Source: a virus. From it: 64,000 bases of DNA. The translations under genes and the position numbers were made by a program. Below, in pieces: positions 9,801 to 19,800 of this stretch. Positions within the stretch are counted from its first letter, which is position 1. Each line of letters begins with the position of its first letter. The notes under the pieces were generated by a model. The model was given only the letters and a program-made list of their open reading frames with translations. It made no database searches and had not been told where the DNA came from. The stretch covers positions 159,403 to 223,402 of the IMG/VR virus record IMGVR_UViG_3300007513_000004. One strand, given 5' to 3'.

Positions 9801-12800
9801 CACAAAACTCTATATTATCAACAAGGAAGTCTTGAAGCATTTCTTTGCTAACATCTGAAAATTTATCATTTATCCTAACCGGGACTGGTCCGCCAAACTT
9901 ATAAATATTTGGAGCTTCAAGGCCATCTACGAATAAATGCATTTCATCTTTTTCATAAAGAGTATTTAGCCTCCAACTTGCAGATATATGATGAAGATCT
10001 CCTGGCTCAAAGTCTTTTATGTTTGTCGCAATATTATACATATTCACATCACCTCTTGAAGTCTGTGAATTATCATAAATTCTGAAATTCATAAATCCTT
10101 TGCCATCTTTAAATATTGATATTCTATTTTCAGAATCACTTTCGCCGCTATCAAACAAGTATCTTAATTTATCCGATGTAAAATAAACTTCGTCTACATC
10201 ATATTCTGATTCTGATGCATATCCATAAGCATCAGCATATCCATCTTCATCACAATCCATATACCCATCGGCATAAGCATCAGCATATCCATCTGCCTCT
10301 CCAATTACGGATAAAGAAAATTCAATTTTAGAATCAGTACTTATAAAGATATCTCCATCCTCTAAAGTTGTAACCCCATCTTCGTGTCGTCCACTAAACT
10401 CTATAAGGCCTATATCTATAAGGTTTCCAGAGTAATTATCATGAAAATTATTTGCATCAACCAAGGATCCATCAAGCAGGTGTATTCCCAAGAAAGGCTC
10501 ATTTAATATTTCGCATTCATCTATATCTTTTGATGAAAAATCATCAAAAGTAAGCCTGCTCAAGACAAATGTATCAGATTCTATTGTTATTATCTCGTTT
10601 TCATAATCTTTTGACAGAATAAGACTATCAAACAATCCTACATCCCAATTCATATAGGCTATATCCACTATATCGTTGGTATGGCCGTCTAGAACCAAAA
10701 CCAGCGGCTGCCCTGCATCACTTATTGCTAACGCAACCTTTATATTTAAAGCATCATCATAAACATGTATTGGAACAATACCCGTCATAACTCCAGATAC
10801 CGCCCCTTCAAATCTATCCGATGAAGAGGTTAAAATATCATAATCTAATTCTGACACCTTAAACGAAACCGTTACAGAATAATCTCCACCATGACATGGG
10901 AGTCTTGTGTATACAAAGTTACCATCTGATTCGGCATGATTACAGCTTTCCACATCATAAACTGATGGCCCCATCCGATAGACTCCGCCACTCTGAATAG
11001 TATCAAAGCCTCCATGCTTCATCCAGAGAGATGACTCAGTTTCTGTGCCTCCAAGCAATATGTTTATTAAATCCGAACTTGTTTCGTCAAGCTTTCTCCA
11101 CCCGCGCCCTGGCTCTTTTCCGTCCAAAACTCCATCGCCGCAATATCTATACTCCGCAGAGCAAACAAGGCCCGTTGGGCATCCCGACCCATCCTCATTC
11201 CTGTGCGCTCTTACTACAGATGAAAATTCACCATCTGTATTTATAGTTCCTGAAAAAGTATGATCTATTGGAACATCCGAATAGACAAACTCATAATCTC
11301 CGCCCGAGCCTCCGGACGCCTCGCAAACCCCTATTGGAACATTTACCGAGTTTCCAGCCCTGGTCCTAAAGACCCATTGACCAGCGTCTTCTGCTAGCGG
11401 AGATAAGCACAATTCGTCAAACCCTATAAAAACACCCTCTGAAGAATCTGAGTTGTACGGCAATCCAACCGACGTATCCGGGAAATCATACTTGTTTACC
11501 TCAAACGGTACACCTTTAGGGCTTCTTGCTGCAGCGCCAATATAAATATCATTTTCATTAAACCTATTATATATTGAATACTTCAACCTTCCTATATCCA
11601 CTATAGACTTTGCAGACCTATCTAGCGTTCCTGCTGCAATCTTGCCTGATAAAGCACTAGAATTATGAACAGAGCTTATGCCATCAGCTGTATTAAACCA
11701 TTTGTCAATATTAAAGGCTTCATAAATAACATCCTCTTTATCAACCCCGATAAGATCAGTATAAAATAGCTTTATAGTCTTTTTCTTAGGCCCAACAGCG
11801 CTATTTACAACAATCTCTACCAAATTATTCAAAGGATCCCTTGTAAACTTTAGATCAACAAAATCTGACATCCAATCTAATATGTAGCTTTTTGCTTCAT
11901 ATCCTAAATACTTTGTAGATTCTGGATTAGCATTTGTAAGAATGGATGCAGTCTGATAAAGCACTGTTATTTCGCCAGTTGGCAGCAGTGTATTTATTGC
12001 GGCCGAACCTTGTGCTGTCACATATTGTTGATTATCTGGAATTCTATTTATTATGAATCCAGACACAGAATCTGGAATTCTGCCTTCTACTGTATTTCCA
12101 TCTTCATCTAGAAACGCATATACTTCATATATCGCACCGCGAGTATCTAAAATTCTAAAAGCAGATGGACGATCATCAAACGCGACATCTACATCGCTTA
12201 TATATGAAAATGGTATACTAAAGTCTAAATCAATCGTAATAGACTGGAAATTCTTATCTCTAAATTTAGACAGCTCCTCAAGAGTGTCGTTGACTTTGCA
12301 GCTACAATTTCTTGTAGTATGCAGCCTATCATAAGTTGGTATTTCATTACTCTCTATATGCTCATACCCAACTCTAAATGTATATATTCTTCCACTTTCC
12401 GGATTGCATAATGGTCTTAATGAAAACAGCATAAACAGCAATTTATTCGTATCTCCCATAGATATAAACGCTGGGCTGCTAAACCTAAGAAGGTCTAATT
12501 CGCTACCCTCTGCCAAGAGGCCTCTAGAGGAGTCAGACATGGATCTTCCGAGTCCAAGGATACCCAAGGATGCCTTATTAAACGCAATGTCCTCAGAGGG
12601 CTTTCTGCGTGGAGGGTTTATTACTTCTGGGGCAGAAAAATTAGACACCTTTAATGATATGTCCATCTCTGTTTTTACAATCCTACTGATAGAATCTTCT
12701 TGTTTGACCAAGACAAAAGCACCAATGCTTTCTTCCTCTTCCCCTCCTCGCTCATCAACCCAAGAGCTTGTATAGTTATGCAGAGTTATGCTTGGAAGCG

Positions 12801-15800
12801 AATTGTCCACCCCTCCTATGACATGATCTGAAGCCAAAACCCCAAAATTATTATCATAATTAAATGGATTGGTTCCAAGTTTGTAAACATAATTTTTGGT
12901 ACCAATATTGTCTATATCTATAGTTAAAGTTGCATCATTATCAATTCCGGCCCACTCCGGGCAAATCCATGCCGAAAGCGTTCCTTCGCTCAAATTAATA
13001 TTCGAAAGAGAAGGGGTCTGTATAACGATATCGTCATTTATCATAACCCCCTCATTAAACTTGCAGGATTTAAACTCCAAAATTCCATCTGCACTCAATG
13101 TTCCGGGGTGTAAATAATCTCTGCCCAAAATCCAGCTTCCAAATACAGACTCTGTAATCTCAGGGGTTATGTCTGTAAAAGATTTTATCAAAGACTTAAA
13201 AGAAGGTGTGGTTGGCCCGTTTGTAAAGGCTTGCATCGTTCCCGCTAAAGCATTTCTATAAAGCTCTCTATCTGCAGTTATTGGAAATCTTTGAAAAAAC
13301 GGAATCTTAGTTAATATTCCAAAATTTTTCTTCAAAGCATCTCTCAATGCTCCAAATTTGTATGTAACAAAATATGTTTCACCCTCTGATATTGCACTTC
13401 CTATGGACCAATCTACTTCATTATCTCCATACTCATATGAAATATAGATATCGTCATATGAATATACATAGCCAAGGAAAAGCCTGCCAGCCCTGAAGTC
13501 AACACCAACTTCGGTTCCTATCTTCGGAACAAAGGTGGTCTTGTATATAACCTCAACTGGATCACCAGAATTAACATATGAGTCGGCCGGAATAGTGATT
13601 GTGATTCCAGAATCAGCTTTGTCCGTCTGAGCCTTAACGATAACCTGGGCGCTGCCCAAGTCTGGCGAATCTGCCTCAACATTATTCTCTGCTGGAACAG
13701 AAACTGTTATATTGGATAATTCTGCATCAAAACCTGTTATCGCAAATCGACTGCCTCCTTCGTCTAGTAAGAAATCTCCATCAAAATCTATGTCGTCCAG
13801 AATGGGGCCTGACTTTATTTCTACAACAACTTCATCGCCCGATTCTTCTGCAAAAACTATCTCTAAATCATCTATTTTAACAACATTTAATTTATCATTA
13901 AAAATTTCAGAACCTGTTGGCGTATGTATTATTTTATAAATTTCGTCAAATTCAGAATCATTTATTGTAATCAAATAATCATCACCACTACTAAGTAACC
14001 TTGTGCTATAACTCTTTTTTAAGTCTATAACATTATCTTCAAAAGACATAAATGTAGTATCAAAGATATTTCCGCCACCGTCTTTTACGAGCTCCTTTAC
14101 AACGTCTGACCCCAAGTCTTCAAGCCTACTAGCCTCTGCTTCGTAGGTTAACCTTGACCCCTCTAAGAGCCCCGTTGAGTACACCCCGTTTACCTCAGAG
14201 ACTTTCATGGGCAAGACCACTGTAAAGTCATCCAAAACAACACAAACATCTTGAAGGTTTCCATTAAAATCTATGGCCGTAGTTTCTCCGTCCGGAAGCA
14301 AAACAGTATTTTCTAAATCAAGTAAAGAAATAGTGCTGCTAGTATTTGATGGCTCATCATAAATTTTTGTAGCATCTTCCAAAGTATCTGAAGAAACTAA
14401 CTTCTTCGAAGCCTCTACAATACTTATTATATTGGTATTGAAAGGCGTAATTGAATTATAATTATAGTTAATATAACCTAATTCATAATCTTGATCATAA
14501 GATGTTGCCAAATAAACCTGGCCATGCCTATAGTCTACACAGTAATCTCCAACTTTGCGCAAACGAGATAGGTTTTCAAAAAAGCCTTCTCCTTTTGACG
14601 ATAATATTTCAGAAGTCAAACTATCATCCGAAGCTCTGCTCACTCCTGGGTTTGAATTAATATCCCCAAAGTACTTCTCTCTTGCAAAAAGATCTGTTTT
14701 TGTAAATTCAATTGATGTATTTATATACGATCCAATTGCATCTCCTGAGCCATTTATAATATAATTATTATCCAAGCTAAAGGCCAACCCCTTTGGACCT
14801 ATAGTTACATCTTCATTCAAACTTGGCGCTGTAGCTGTAGAGTTTATAGACACTGAGCTGATCAGGTTGTCAGAATCTGGCGTTCCAAAAAACTTAATTT
14901 GTAAATCTTCAATATCATCAGAGCCGTCTAACCCCGTACTTCTTATGAAATAATCTTGAGAATTTTGATCAATTAATTCAGCAGGAATTCCCGGTGAGAA
15001 TTGAATACTGCTATTAGACGCATTTGCTGTTATGGTTATAGAAAATGTTGGACAAACAAATTCTCCAATTGGCTCTAATCTTTCCAACTCTATTAAATCA
15101 AACTTTGCTAACTCATTCTCTTCTGTCCTGAACTCTGGAGAACGAGAGCCTGTAAAGTAAATCTCATCCCTTGTATTATATAGAGGCAGATAAACCTCTC
15201 CAGTTGTTTGGTTAAAAACTCTAAATACATTTGTTACTGGCGTATTTTGTGGACTTATGATAAATGAAGATACAAAATTATTTTCTACATGCTCGTTAAA
15301 TACCTCTGTATGGCAAGGAGCTCTGTAATCAACATCCTCGACATAGACCTTATCGTAATTAAAGTCTATATTTACACCTTCTCCAACTAAGCTTCTGTTG
15401 CTTGCGGCAACAAACTCATTATCTTTTATATAAAAATCTAGATTTCTAGAAAATGAATTTCTATATAAATATTCTGCAACATTATTATTAGACCCAGTGC
15501 CATCCCCGATCTCTTCGGCTCCGACCACTATAACCTCTCCTGTTGCATAATTTACTGCAAACTCACCAACTCTAGAAGGTAACTTTGAAGCATTGAAAAC
15601 AAGCTCTAACTGAAACTCATCTGGAATTTCTGATAAATTCTCTCCTGCCTTAAAAGCTATACCGCCCGTCTCTGGTATTTCATTTTCATAATTTACTATT
15701 GGAGCGTTTTCTAAGAAAAATCTTGTAATATTGGTAGGAATAGACTCTGTTTCGGCTTCTTTAAGATTATATACTTCTATTGAATTTTCATTAACGTCTA

Positions 15801-16800
15801 TCCCTGTATCTCTATAAAGATACGATACCAAAATAGTATCCCCTACAGTTGGTTCGTCTATATTTCCAAATTCTGATAACAAAACCCCATCTGTATCAAG
15901 ATCACTGTTGCTAAAAGCATATATTGGATCATATCGATTGTCAGATATTGAATACTTATAAAGTGAAATACCATACTCTGTGCCTATTTCTCCATCACAG
16001 TCTTCTTCGTCTGTAGACTTTATATGCTTTAGACCCACTATCTTTATTACATTTTTATTAACCAAGGATAGAAGAAAGCCTTTAAACCAATTGCCTTCGG
16101 ATGAAATAGATATCTCTTCTTCTTCTACATATATTTCTTGCAAAGAAATGGGATGATCCGGAATAGAATCGTGCATATCTATATCAGAATCTTCACTATA
16201 TTCTAACGATTTGAAGGTCAAGTTTCCAGCTGTTCTGCTTGAGGAAATACGATCTATTTCATATACCCCCTCATTTGCCAGCCGATCTGTTGCTCCAGAG
16301 CTTCTCGTTCTACGCTCGTCCTTAACACTTGTTGAGATATAATTATCGCTTAATACTTCTCCAATATGCTTTTGAGCCTGAAACAGCTCTTCTGATTGAG
16401 CGTTAATTAAATTATTTATATTTGTATTTTCAAGATCATAAAGCTTTGGAATATTCAAGACCATGCGGTCTCTAATTGGATTATGATTCTTAAGACCTAC
16501 AAAGTACAGCTCCCTGCTTACATCGTCATTTATTAACGGAGTACCGGAAGATGCGGCAAAAGGAATCTCATCTGTGTCTAATAACTTTAATATATAAAAG
16601 TTGCCTGCAACCTGTGGCTTTGTTCTTACAATTACAGACTTCTCTTCCACAGTAACTTGCGTTACTTCTAAATTATCTACATTACCACTAACCGACTCAA
16701 CCAAGAAGTGATCTTGGTTCAGCAGCTCTGTTAACTCTTTATTAAAAGTTACTTTTAGTTCAGTACTCGATGGTATTGAAAAAGAAACTGGTCTAAGCAT
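6841..16800 (-). CDS. 3319-residue giant tail protein with Ig-like and multiple LamG-like modules
   Basis: This is the largest gene here. Residues 1-75 resemble a bacterial Ig-like domain (SSTELKVTFNKEL to FYILKLLD). A segment about 95-150 (PIRDRMVLNIPKLYDL then a helix) may anchor it to the baseplate; its place right after the J-like wedge is where tail protein I genes lie in other myoviruses. Concanavalin/LamG-like jellyrolls are suggested near 1270-1300 (GTLSAWICPEW), 2150-2305 (KIEFSLSVIG to MHLFVDGLEAPN) and 2945-3150 (GTIEFWISP to MRLFVDGVESG). Repeated strand motifs such as YRHGQVYLATSY and FRAGRLFLGYVY hint at internal duplication. One dockerin-type half loop (CNFNSTIDFSDL) lies near 2485. 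The ATG follows the J-like gene by 8 bases. Glycan or receptor binding is inferred from the LamG-like folds. Confidence 0.65.
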   Translation of the reverse strand: MLRPVSFSIPSSTELKVTFNKELTELLNQDHFLVESVSGNVDNLEVTQVTVEEKSVIVRTKPQVAGNFYILKLLDTDEIPFAASSGTPLINDDVSRELYFVGLKNHNPIRDRMVLNIPKLYDLENTNINNLINAQSEELFQAQKHIGEVLSDNYISTSVKDERRTRSSGATDRLANEGVYEIDRISSSRTAGNLTFKSLEYSEDSDIDMHDSIPDHPISLQEIYVEEEEISISSEGNWFKGFLLSLVNKNVIKIVGLKHIKSTDEEDCDGEIGTEYGISLYKYSISDNRYDPIYAFSNSDLDTDGVLLSEFGNIDEPTVGDTILVSYLYRDTGIDVNENSIEVYNLKEAETESIPTNITRFFLENAPIVNYENEIPETGGIAFKAGENLSEIPDEFQLELVFNASKLPSRVGEFAVNYATGEVIVVGAEEIGDGTGSNNNVAEYLYRNSFSRNLDFYIKDNEFVAASNRSLVGEGVNIDFNYDKVYVEDVDYRAPCHTEVFNEHVENNFVSSFIISPQNTPVTNVFRVFNQTTGEVYLPLYNTRDEIYFTGSRSPEFRTEENELAKFDLIELERLEPIGEFVCPTFSITITANASNSSIQFSPGIPAELIDQNSQDYFIRSTGLDGSDDIEDLQIKFFGTPDSDNLISSVSINSTATAPSLNEDVTIGPKGLAFSLDNNYIINGSGDAIGSYINTSIEFTKTDLFAREKYFGDINSNPGVSRASDDSLTSEILSSKGEGFFENLSRLRKVGDYCVDYRHGQVYLATSYDQDYELGYINYNYNSITPFNTNIISIVEASKKLVSSDTLEDATKIYDEPSNTSSTISLLDLENTVLLPDGETTAIDFNGNLQDVCVVLDDFTVVLPMKVSEVNGVYSTGLLEGSRLTYEAEASRLEDLGSDVVKELVKDGGGNIFDTTFMSFEDNVIDLKKSYSTRLLSSGDDYLITINDSEFDEIYKIIHTPTGSEIFNDKLNVVKIDDLEIVFAEESGDEVVVEIKSGPILDDIDFDGDFLLDEGGSRFAITGFDAELSNITVSVPAENNVEADSPDLGSAQVIVKAQTDKADSGITITIPADSYVNSGDPVEVIYKTTFVPKIGTEVGVDFRAGRLFLGYVYSYDDIYISYEYGDNEVDWSIGSAISEGETYFVTYKFGALRDALKKNFGILTKIPFFQRFPITADRELYRNALAGTMQAFTNGPTTPSFKSLIKSFTDITPEITESVFGSWILGRDYLHPGTLSADGILEFKSCKFNEGVMINDDIVIQTPSLSNINLSEGTLSAWICPEWAGIDNDATLTIDIDNIGTKNYVYKLGTNPFNYDNNFGVLASDHVIGGVDNSLPSITLHNYTSSWVDERGGEEEESIGAFVLVKQEDSISRIVKTEMDISLKVSNFSAPEVINPPRRKPSEDIAFNKASLGILGLGRSMSDSSRGLLAEGSELDLLRFSSPAFISMGDTNKLLFMLFSLRPLCNPESGRIYTFRVGYEHIESNEIPTYDRLHTTRNCSCKVNDTLEELSKFRDKNFQSITIDLDFSIPFSYISDVDVAFDDRPSAFRILDTRGAIYEVYAFLDEDGNTVEGRIPDSVSGFIINRIPDNQQYVTAQGSAAINTLLPTGEITVLYQTASILTNANPESTKYLGYEAKSYILDWMSDFVDLKFTRDPLNNLVEIVVNSAVGPKKKTIKLFYTDLIGVDKEDVIYEAFNIDKWFNTADGISSVHNSSALSGKIAAGTLDRSAKSIVDIGRLKYSIYNRFNENDIYIGAAARSPKGVPFEVNKYDFPDTSVGLPYNSDSSEGVFIGFDELCLSPLAEDAGQWVFRTRAGNSVNVPIGVCEASGGSGGDYEFVYSDVPIDHTFSGTINTDGEFSSVVRAHRNEDGSGCPTGLVCSAEYRYCGDGVLDGKEPGRGWRKLDETSSDLINILLGGTETESSLWMKHGGFDTIQSGGVYRMGPSVYDVESCNHAESDGNFVYTRLPCHGGDYSVTVSFKVSELDYDILTSSSDRFEGAVSGVMTGIVPIHVYDDALNIKVALAISDAGQPLVLVLDGHTNDIVDIAYMNWDVGLFDSLILSKDYENEIITIESDTFVLSRLTFDDFSSKDIDECEILNEPFLGIHLLDGSLVDANNFHDNYSGNLIDIGLIEFSGRHEDGVTTLEDGDIFISTDSKIEFSLSVIGEADGYADAYADGYMDCDEDGYADAYGYASESEYDVDEVYFTSDKLRYLFDSGESDSENRISIFKDGKGFMNFRIYDNSQTSRGDVNMYNIATNIKDFEPGDLHHISASWRLNTLYEKDEMHLFVDGLEAPNIYKFGGPVPVRINDKFSDVSKEMLQDFLVDNIEFCDIFTDGTILADSSSFTSSKAGFSQEMVGRSIIFLESTVAASYVGQEFIINSVDGDDVTFVSGLSLDTVTFDASASDIKFMFPPTAGIKEDIATDFRNSSFAIFRTDCEGNETELGGILYTVDGGSISIVSGENVINPQYRVNIATKVVEFVGKDADCNFNSTIDFSDLNIHIETFGLVYANCNDIISLSSSSYYRLDEKPYDVKSGKSVILAHAAEPVSLEDVTVRRIVLPRTIPTLDSIVEEEDFLHRSIFEIDLEGDDGHHLLICQPVQVYKKNLGRYLSIKFDSDNTAFCEKDIEGYPEGYMDDIYTNKITVYGETIDGTDEEVFSIRGNGTIKGKKLFKSVSKMVGEIYLADPDYEPYVVELIETNPITVSDNGGEYAEVFEYSNGSLILTAAGSNGFYPFELHPGDYYLNYPAFLNIKLPKVGDHLYIGCDRNEAGQFGGTIDEFRIITEMSSDTRPTQSDTDGTRSVTEDFLNPNPHCPDDQTLALIHFDDPIALQSRRLRQKEFLNTESNFKFKLDLEDREKLLKYINDEDMFVSTMVRMGFDKDTAIEAYIECHYAQDGPLFNETKLIRSDDMLVSENSVNDNFGLSARFFNTQPLVINNRLSYFRRKEGTIEFWISPVLDTIGDEVERYYVDIYSVTRKRVTSFSPTIIDLPTPAKEVVSVQLLQDSQEFSEFYSQDEIDKILFDEIYRSETTGRLTGGTGIEKDFSIGSKLSADGKRLFLTDALPGSKVDVLVSYIPRSLSGDRVSVYKNERSQIVFSIIANGSTNIICKDIDWNRNTWHRVMCTYRTNSASDTMRLFVDGVESGFITYGQEGVIYGTGFVYGQTTQQEGASRQIDYNIKLGDDFRLVCVGSDAFERKSALSRMDNIRFSRTMRSTFKDPAGDYIDPNYSSNTDTVMPVVKDDATTLMLNFEQESEEDFYATVVDPSKGIFNFDIEVADNFGKINSDEVEDLIVELVDRLKPAHSNALIKFPREPC
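10224..10294 (-). repeat. 23-bp direct repeat pair encoding DGYADAY units
   Basis: The plus-strand 23-mer beginning CATAAGCATCAGCATATCC and ending ATCT occurs exactly at 10224-10246 and 10272-10294, a 48-base period. It encodes tyrosine/aspartate-rich DGYADAY units around residues 2167-2202 of the 3319-aa protein, and it seems to sit within a loop of a LamG-like domain. Confidence 0.8.
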
Positions 16801-16808
16801 ACCCTTAC

Positions 16809-19800
16809 CTAATTAATTCTAAATTTGTTTCTAGATACAGCCTCAAAAACAATAGTGCCAGGAGATATAGTTTGATTATCTAGCGCTCTAATAAAAGCCT
16901 TCCTTCCTGTTTTATCAGACTCATTAAATAATGAAATATTAACTGAGTCAACACCATTTTCTGCAGCAACAACGGCAATTATATCAGAATAATCAACAAC
17001 CGTTCCAAGTTTTGATGTGTTTAAAAGGTTTGAAACAGAATTTGTAGCATTTTCAACAATTTTTCCAGCCTCTCCAAGAGCGTTATCATTTATCAAAATT
17101 GTTCCTTCAACGTCTATTGTCAATTCCTCTGCCTCTTTAATAAGAATGTCTGCAGTGACAGGCCTAACCCTCTCAATCTCTATAGTAGAGCTTGTTATTA
17201 GCTTATTAACATTATATGATATTGAAATTCTCTCACCTTCTTTTGGAGCCAAAAAATCATAATCAACATAATATGTATTTCCATTTCCAGGCTGACTTAT
17301 CGGATTAACCTCAATGCTTCCCACCAAGTTTCCTGCAATAGATCTAAATCCAGATGATACAGATATCATGTCTATACGGCCAAATTGATTATCGGTAATT
17401 CTATGTCCAGAATCCGTAAAATATAATTCTTCATAAGCTTCGCTATTGTATACCAAAATAACTACCCTTACTACGTCTGAAGAGCTTAGCGAAATAGAGT
17501 TATTATTAGATGTTGACGGCAATGTAACCTCGTAATTTTCCAAATCTGAGTCTACCTGACCTGTGCCAATATCATATGTTATATCGTTTAGATAATATCC
17601 TAGCAAGTCAAACTCTTCATCCATCTCTCCGTCCGAATCCAACGTATATACGTGATCAACCCTTGCTATGCCTACATTGCCGGGTATAGAAGTAAGGCCC
17701 AAAGCTGTTTTTAACTCAGACTCTATATCTAAAGTTAACCCGCTCATAGATACTCCGGCCGCAATATCTATTTCGTACCTATTCATGGTTACCCCAGAAA
17801 TCTTTACCTTTCCTGGTTTTGAAATTCCAGATATTCCAACATCAATTTTTGTTGGGCCAAATCTGGCTATAGAAACTTCATCAGAACTTGTATCATAATT
17901 GAAAAATATAGGCTGATTTGTGCCAGAAGTCTCTGCCTGCCCCAGTCCTGATAATTCGTTTGAAGCTCCGCCACCCGTTATTGGAAGGTTTCCCAGGGTG
18001 GTTTTTGGATAAATAGAGTTTATATCTGCAACATAACTTACATAAATTGAATCACCAGATAAATACAGATCTTCTACTGTATCTAAAACCTCTTCTGTAT
18101 CTAAAATACTATCTGAAGGCAATGTTATTATATTGTTATAAAATGACCCATCGGTTCTGTCTACATCAAACACCTCTACTTTGTTATAGTGTATAATAAT
18201 CTCATCGTCTATCGCTCCTGGAGAATCTGATGGAAGATAAATAATTCTTGCAACAAATGATCCATCTGCCTCCTTTGTATTATAAAGCTCTAGACCATCA
18301 CTTTCTCTTCTTATTGATATTACATTTTCTATAGCGTCCTCTTCAGAGTCGATCTCTATCCCTACAACATCTGTAACCCCTACTGTATCAACTACGCTTA
18401 TAGATCCTGATAATTCTATTTTCTGATAAGCAGAAATAACCTTATTAATATTATATCCAAGCTCTACCTCATAAACCAATTCATCATCTGACTTGGTTAT
18501 GACAGACTCTTCTTCAAAGATGCCCCCCGATGGAGTCCAGTCTATAGAGTCTGATGCAGATGGATCTTGAAACTGCGAAAGACTATCTGATCCACCATAG
18601 TCAACATATTTATCATAAACTTGTCTCCATGTATAATTTACACTTAAAACATCCGCAGGAGTTGGAAGGGATCGTCCAGAAATCTCTATAACGCCCTCAT
18701 TATTTAGCCCGTCTGAGTCTAAATTTTGATCAACTACAGAATATAGCTCTCCAGTTGTTTTGTTTTGAACCTTGCTAACTCTAACGGCAGGGGTGTGCAT
18801 TAATCGTACAAACTCTTTTCCTGCAGAACTAACTTCTGAATTTTCTCCGACCTCATTTATATCCCTATACACTTGTATTATATTATCTATATCTGTAAAG
18901 GAAAGAGGGTCAATACTAAAGGATCCAGCCTTAGTGATTCCTTCTCCTGATACAATCTTTGTATTAGATACAAAGTGAATTTTATCAAACCCAAAAGGAC
19001 TTCCTCCAGTTTCTGGATTTAAATCTTTTTCTAATTCAAAATTTCCATGAGTTATTCCATCACTATCAACGAATGCCTCTACCAGTGTCCCAGAAGAGCT
19101 ACCGACTACCGATATTATAGAGTCAATCGGCTGAGCAGGCAATGTTCCGTTTTTAAAAGCTAAGACCCTCCTCTCTTCAGAGGTTCTCGTTGGATCCTGT
19201 CCTGTTTGGCCAAGTATATGATCATTTCTTTCATCAATAATATTTCCAGAGCCAGATAGGTCTGTAAAAATAAATGATTCAGAAATTGCCTCTACTTTTC
19301 TTCCTAGGATATAGGCATCTACTTTGCCTCCAGTTCCAGAGCTTATGATTCTGTCCGTCCCATCCCCTGTCTCTAGAGTTTCGGTTCCATCTCTCAGCAT
19401 CAATGTATCACCGGGCTCTACTATTAGAGCATCTAAAACCCCATTGACGCCCAAGAGGGAGTTTCTATATCCTGCCGAAGTTCCTACATTTGCTCCGCTA
19501 AAAACTGCTAAGATTCTAGACCTAAAAGAATCATCCGTTTCTCTATTTGTTCCACCAGTCATTGATGTTAGATTTGTAACAGATACGGCAAATGGAAGAT
19601 TGGTTGAAACAATCTGAAGAGACGCAACATTGCCTCCGGTTCCTTGCCTAACCGCTTGTACGGGAACTTCTAAAACATACGAACTATTAAGTCCGGCTAT
19701 TCTTAATCCCTTTTTCATCCTACTGGCATTGGCTGCCAATCTATTCTTATCTGTTGCAGACATTACAAAATTACCGATTGTTCTAAACTTTATTCCGTTT

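Noticed and set aside
10224-10294. 23-bp direct repeat as an attachment site or transposon end
   Set aside because: It is internal to an open frame, in frame, and encodes an obvious protein repeat. No integrase or transposase is present.
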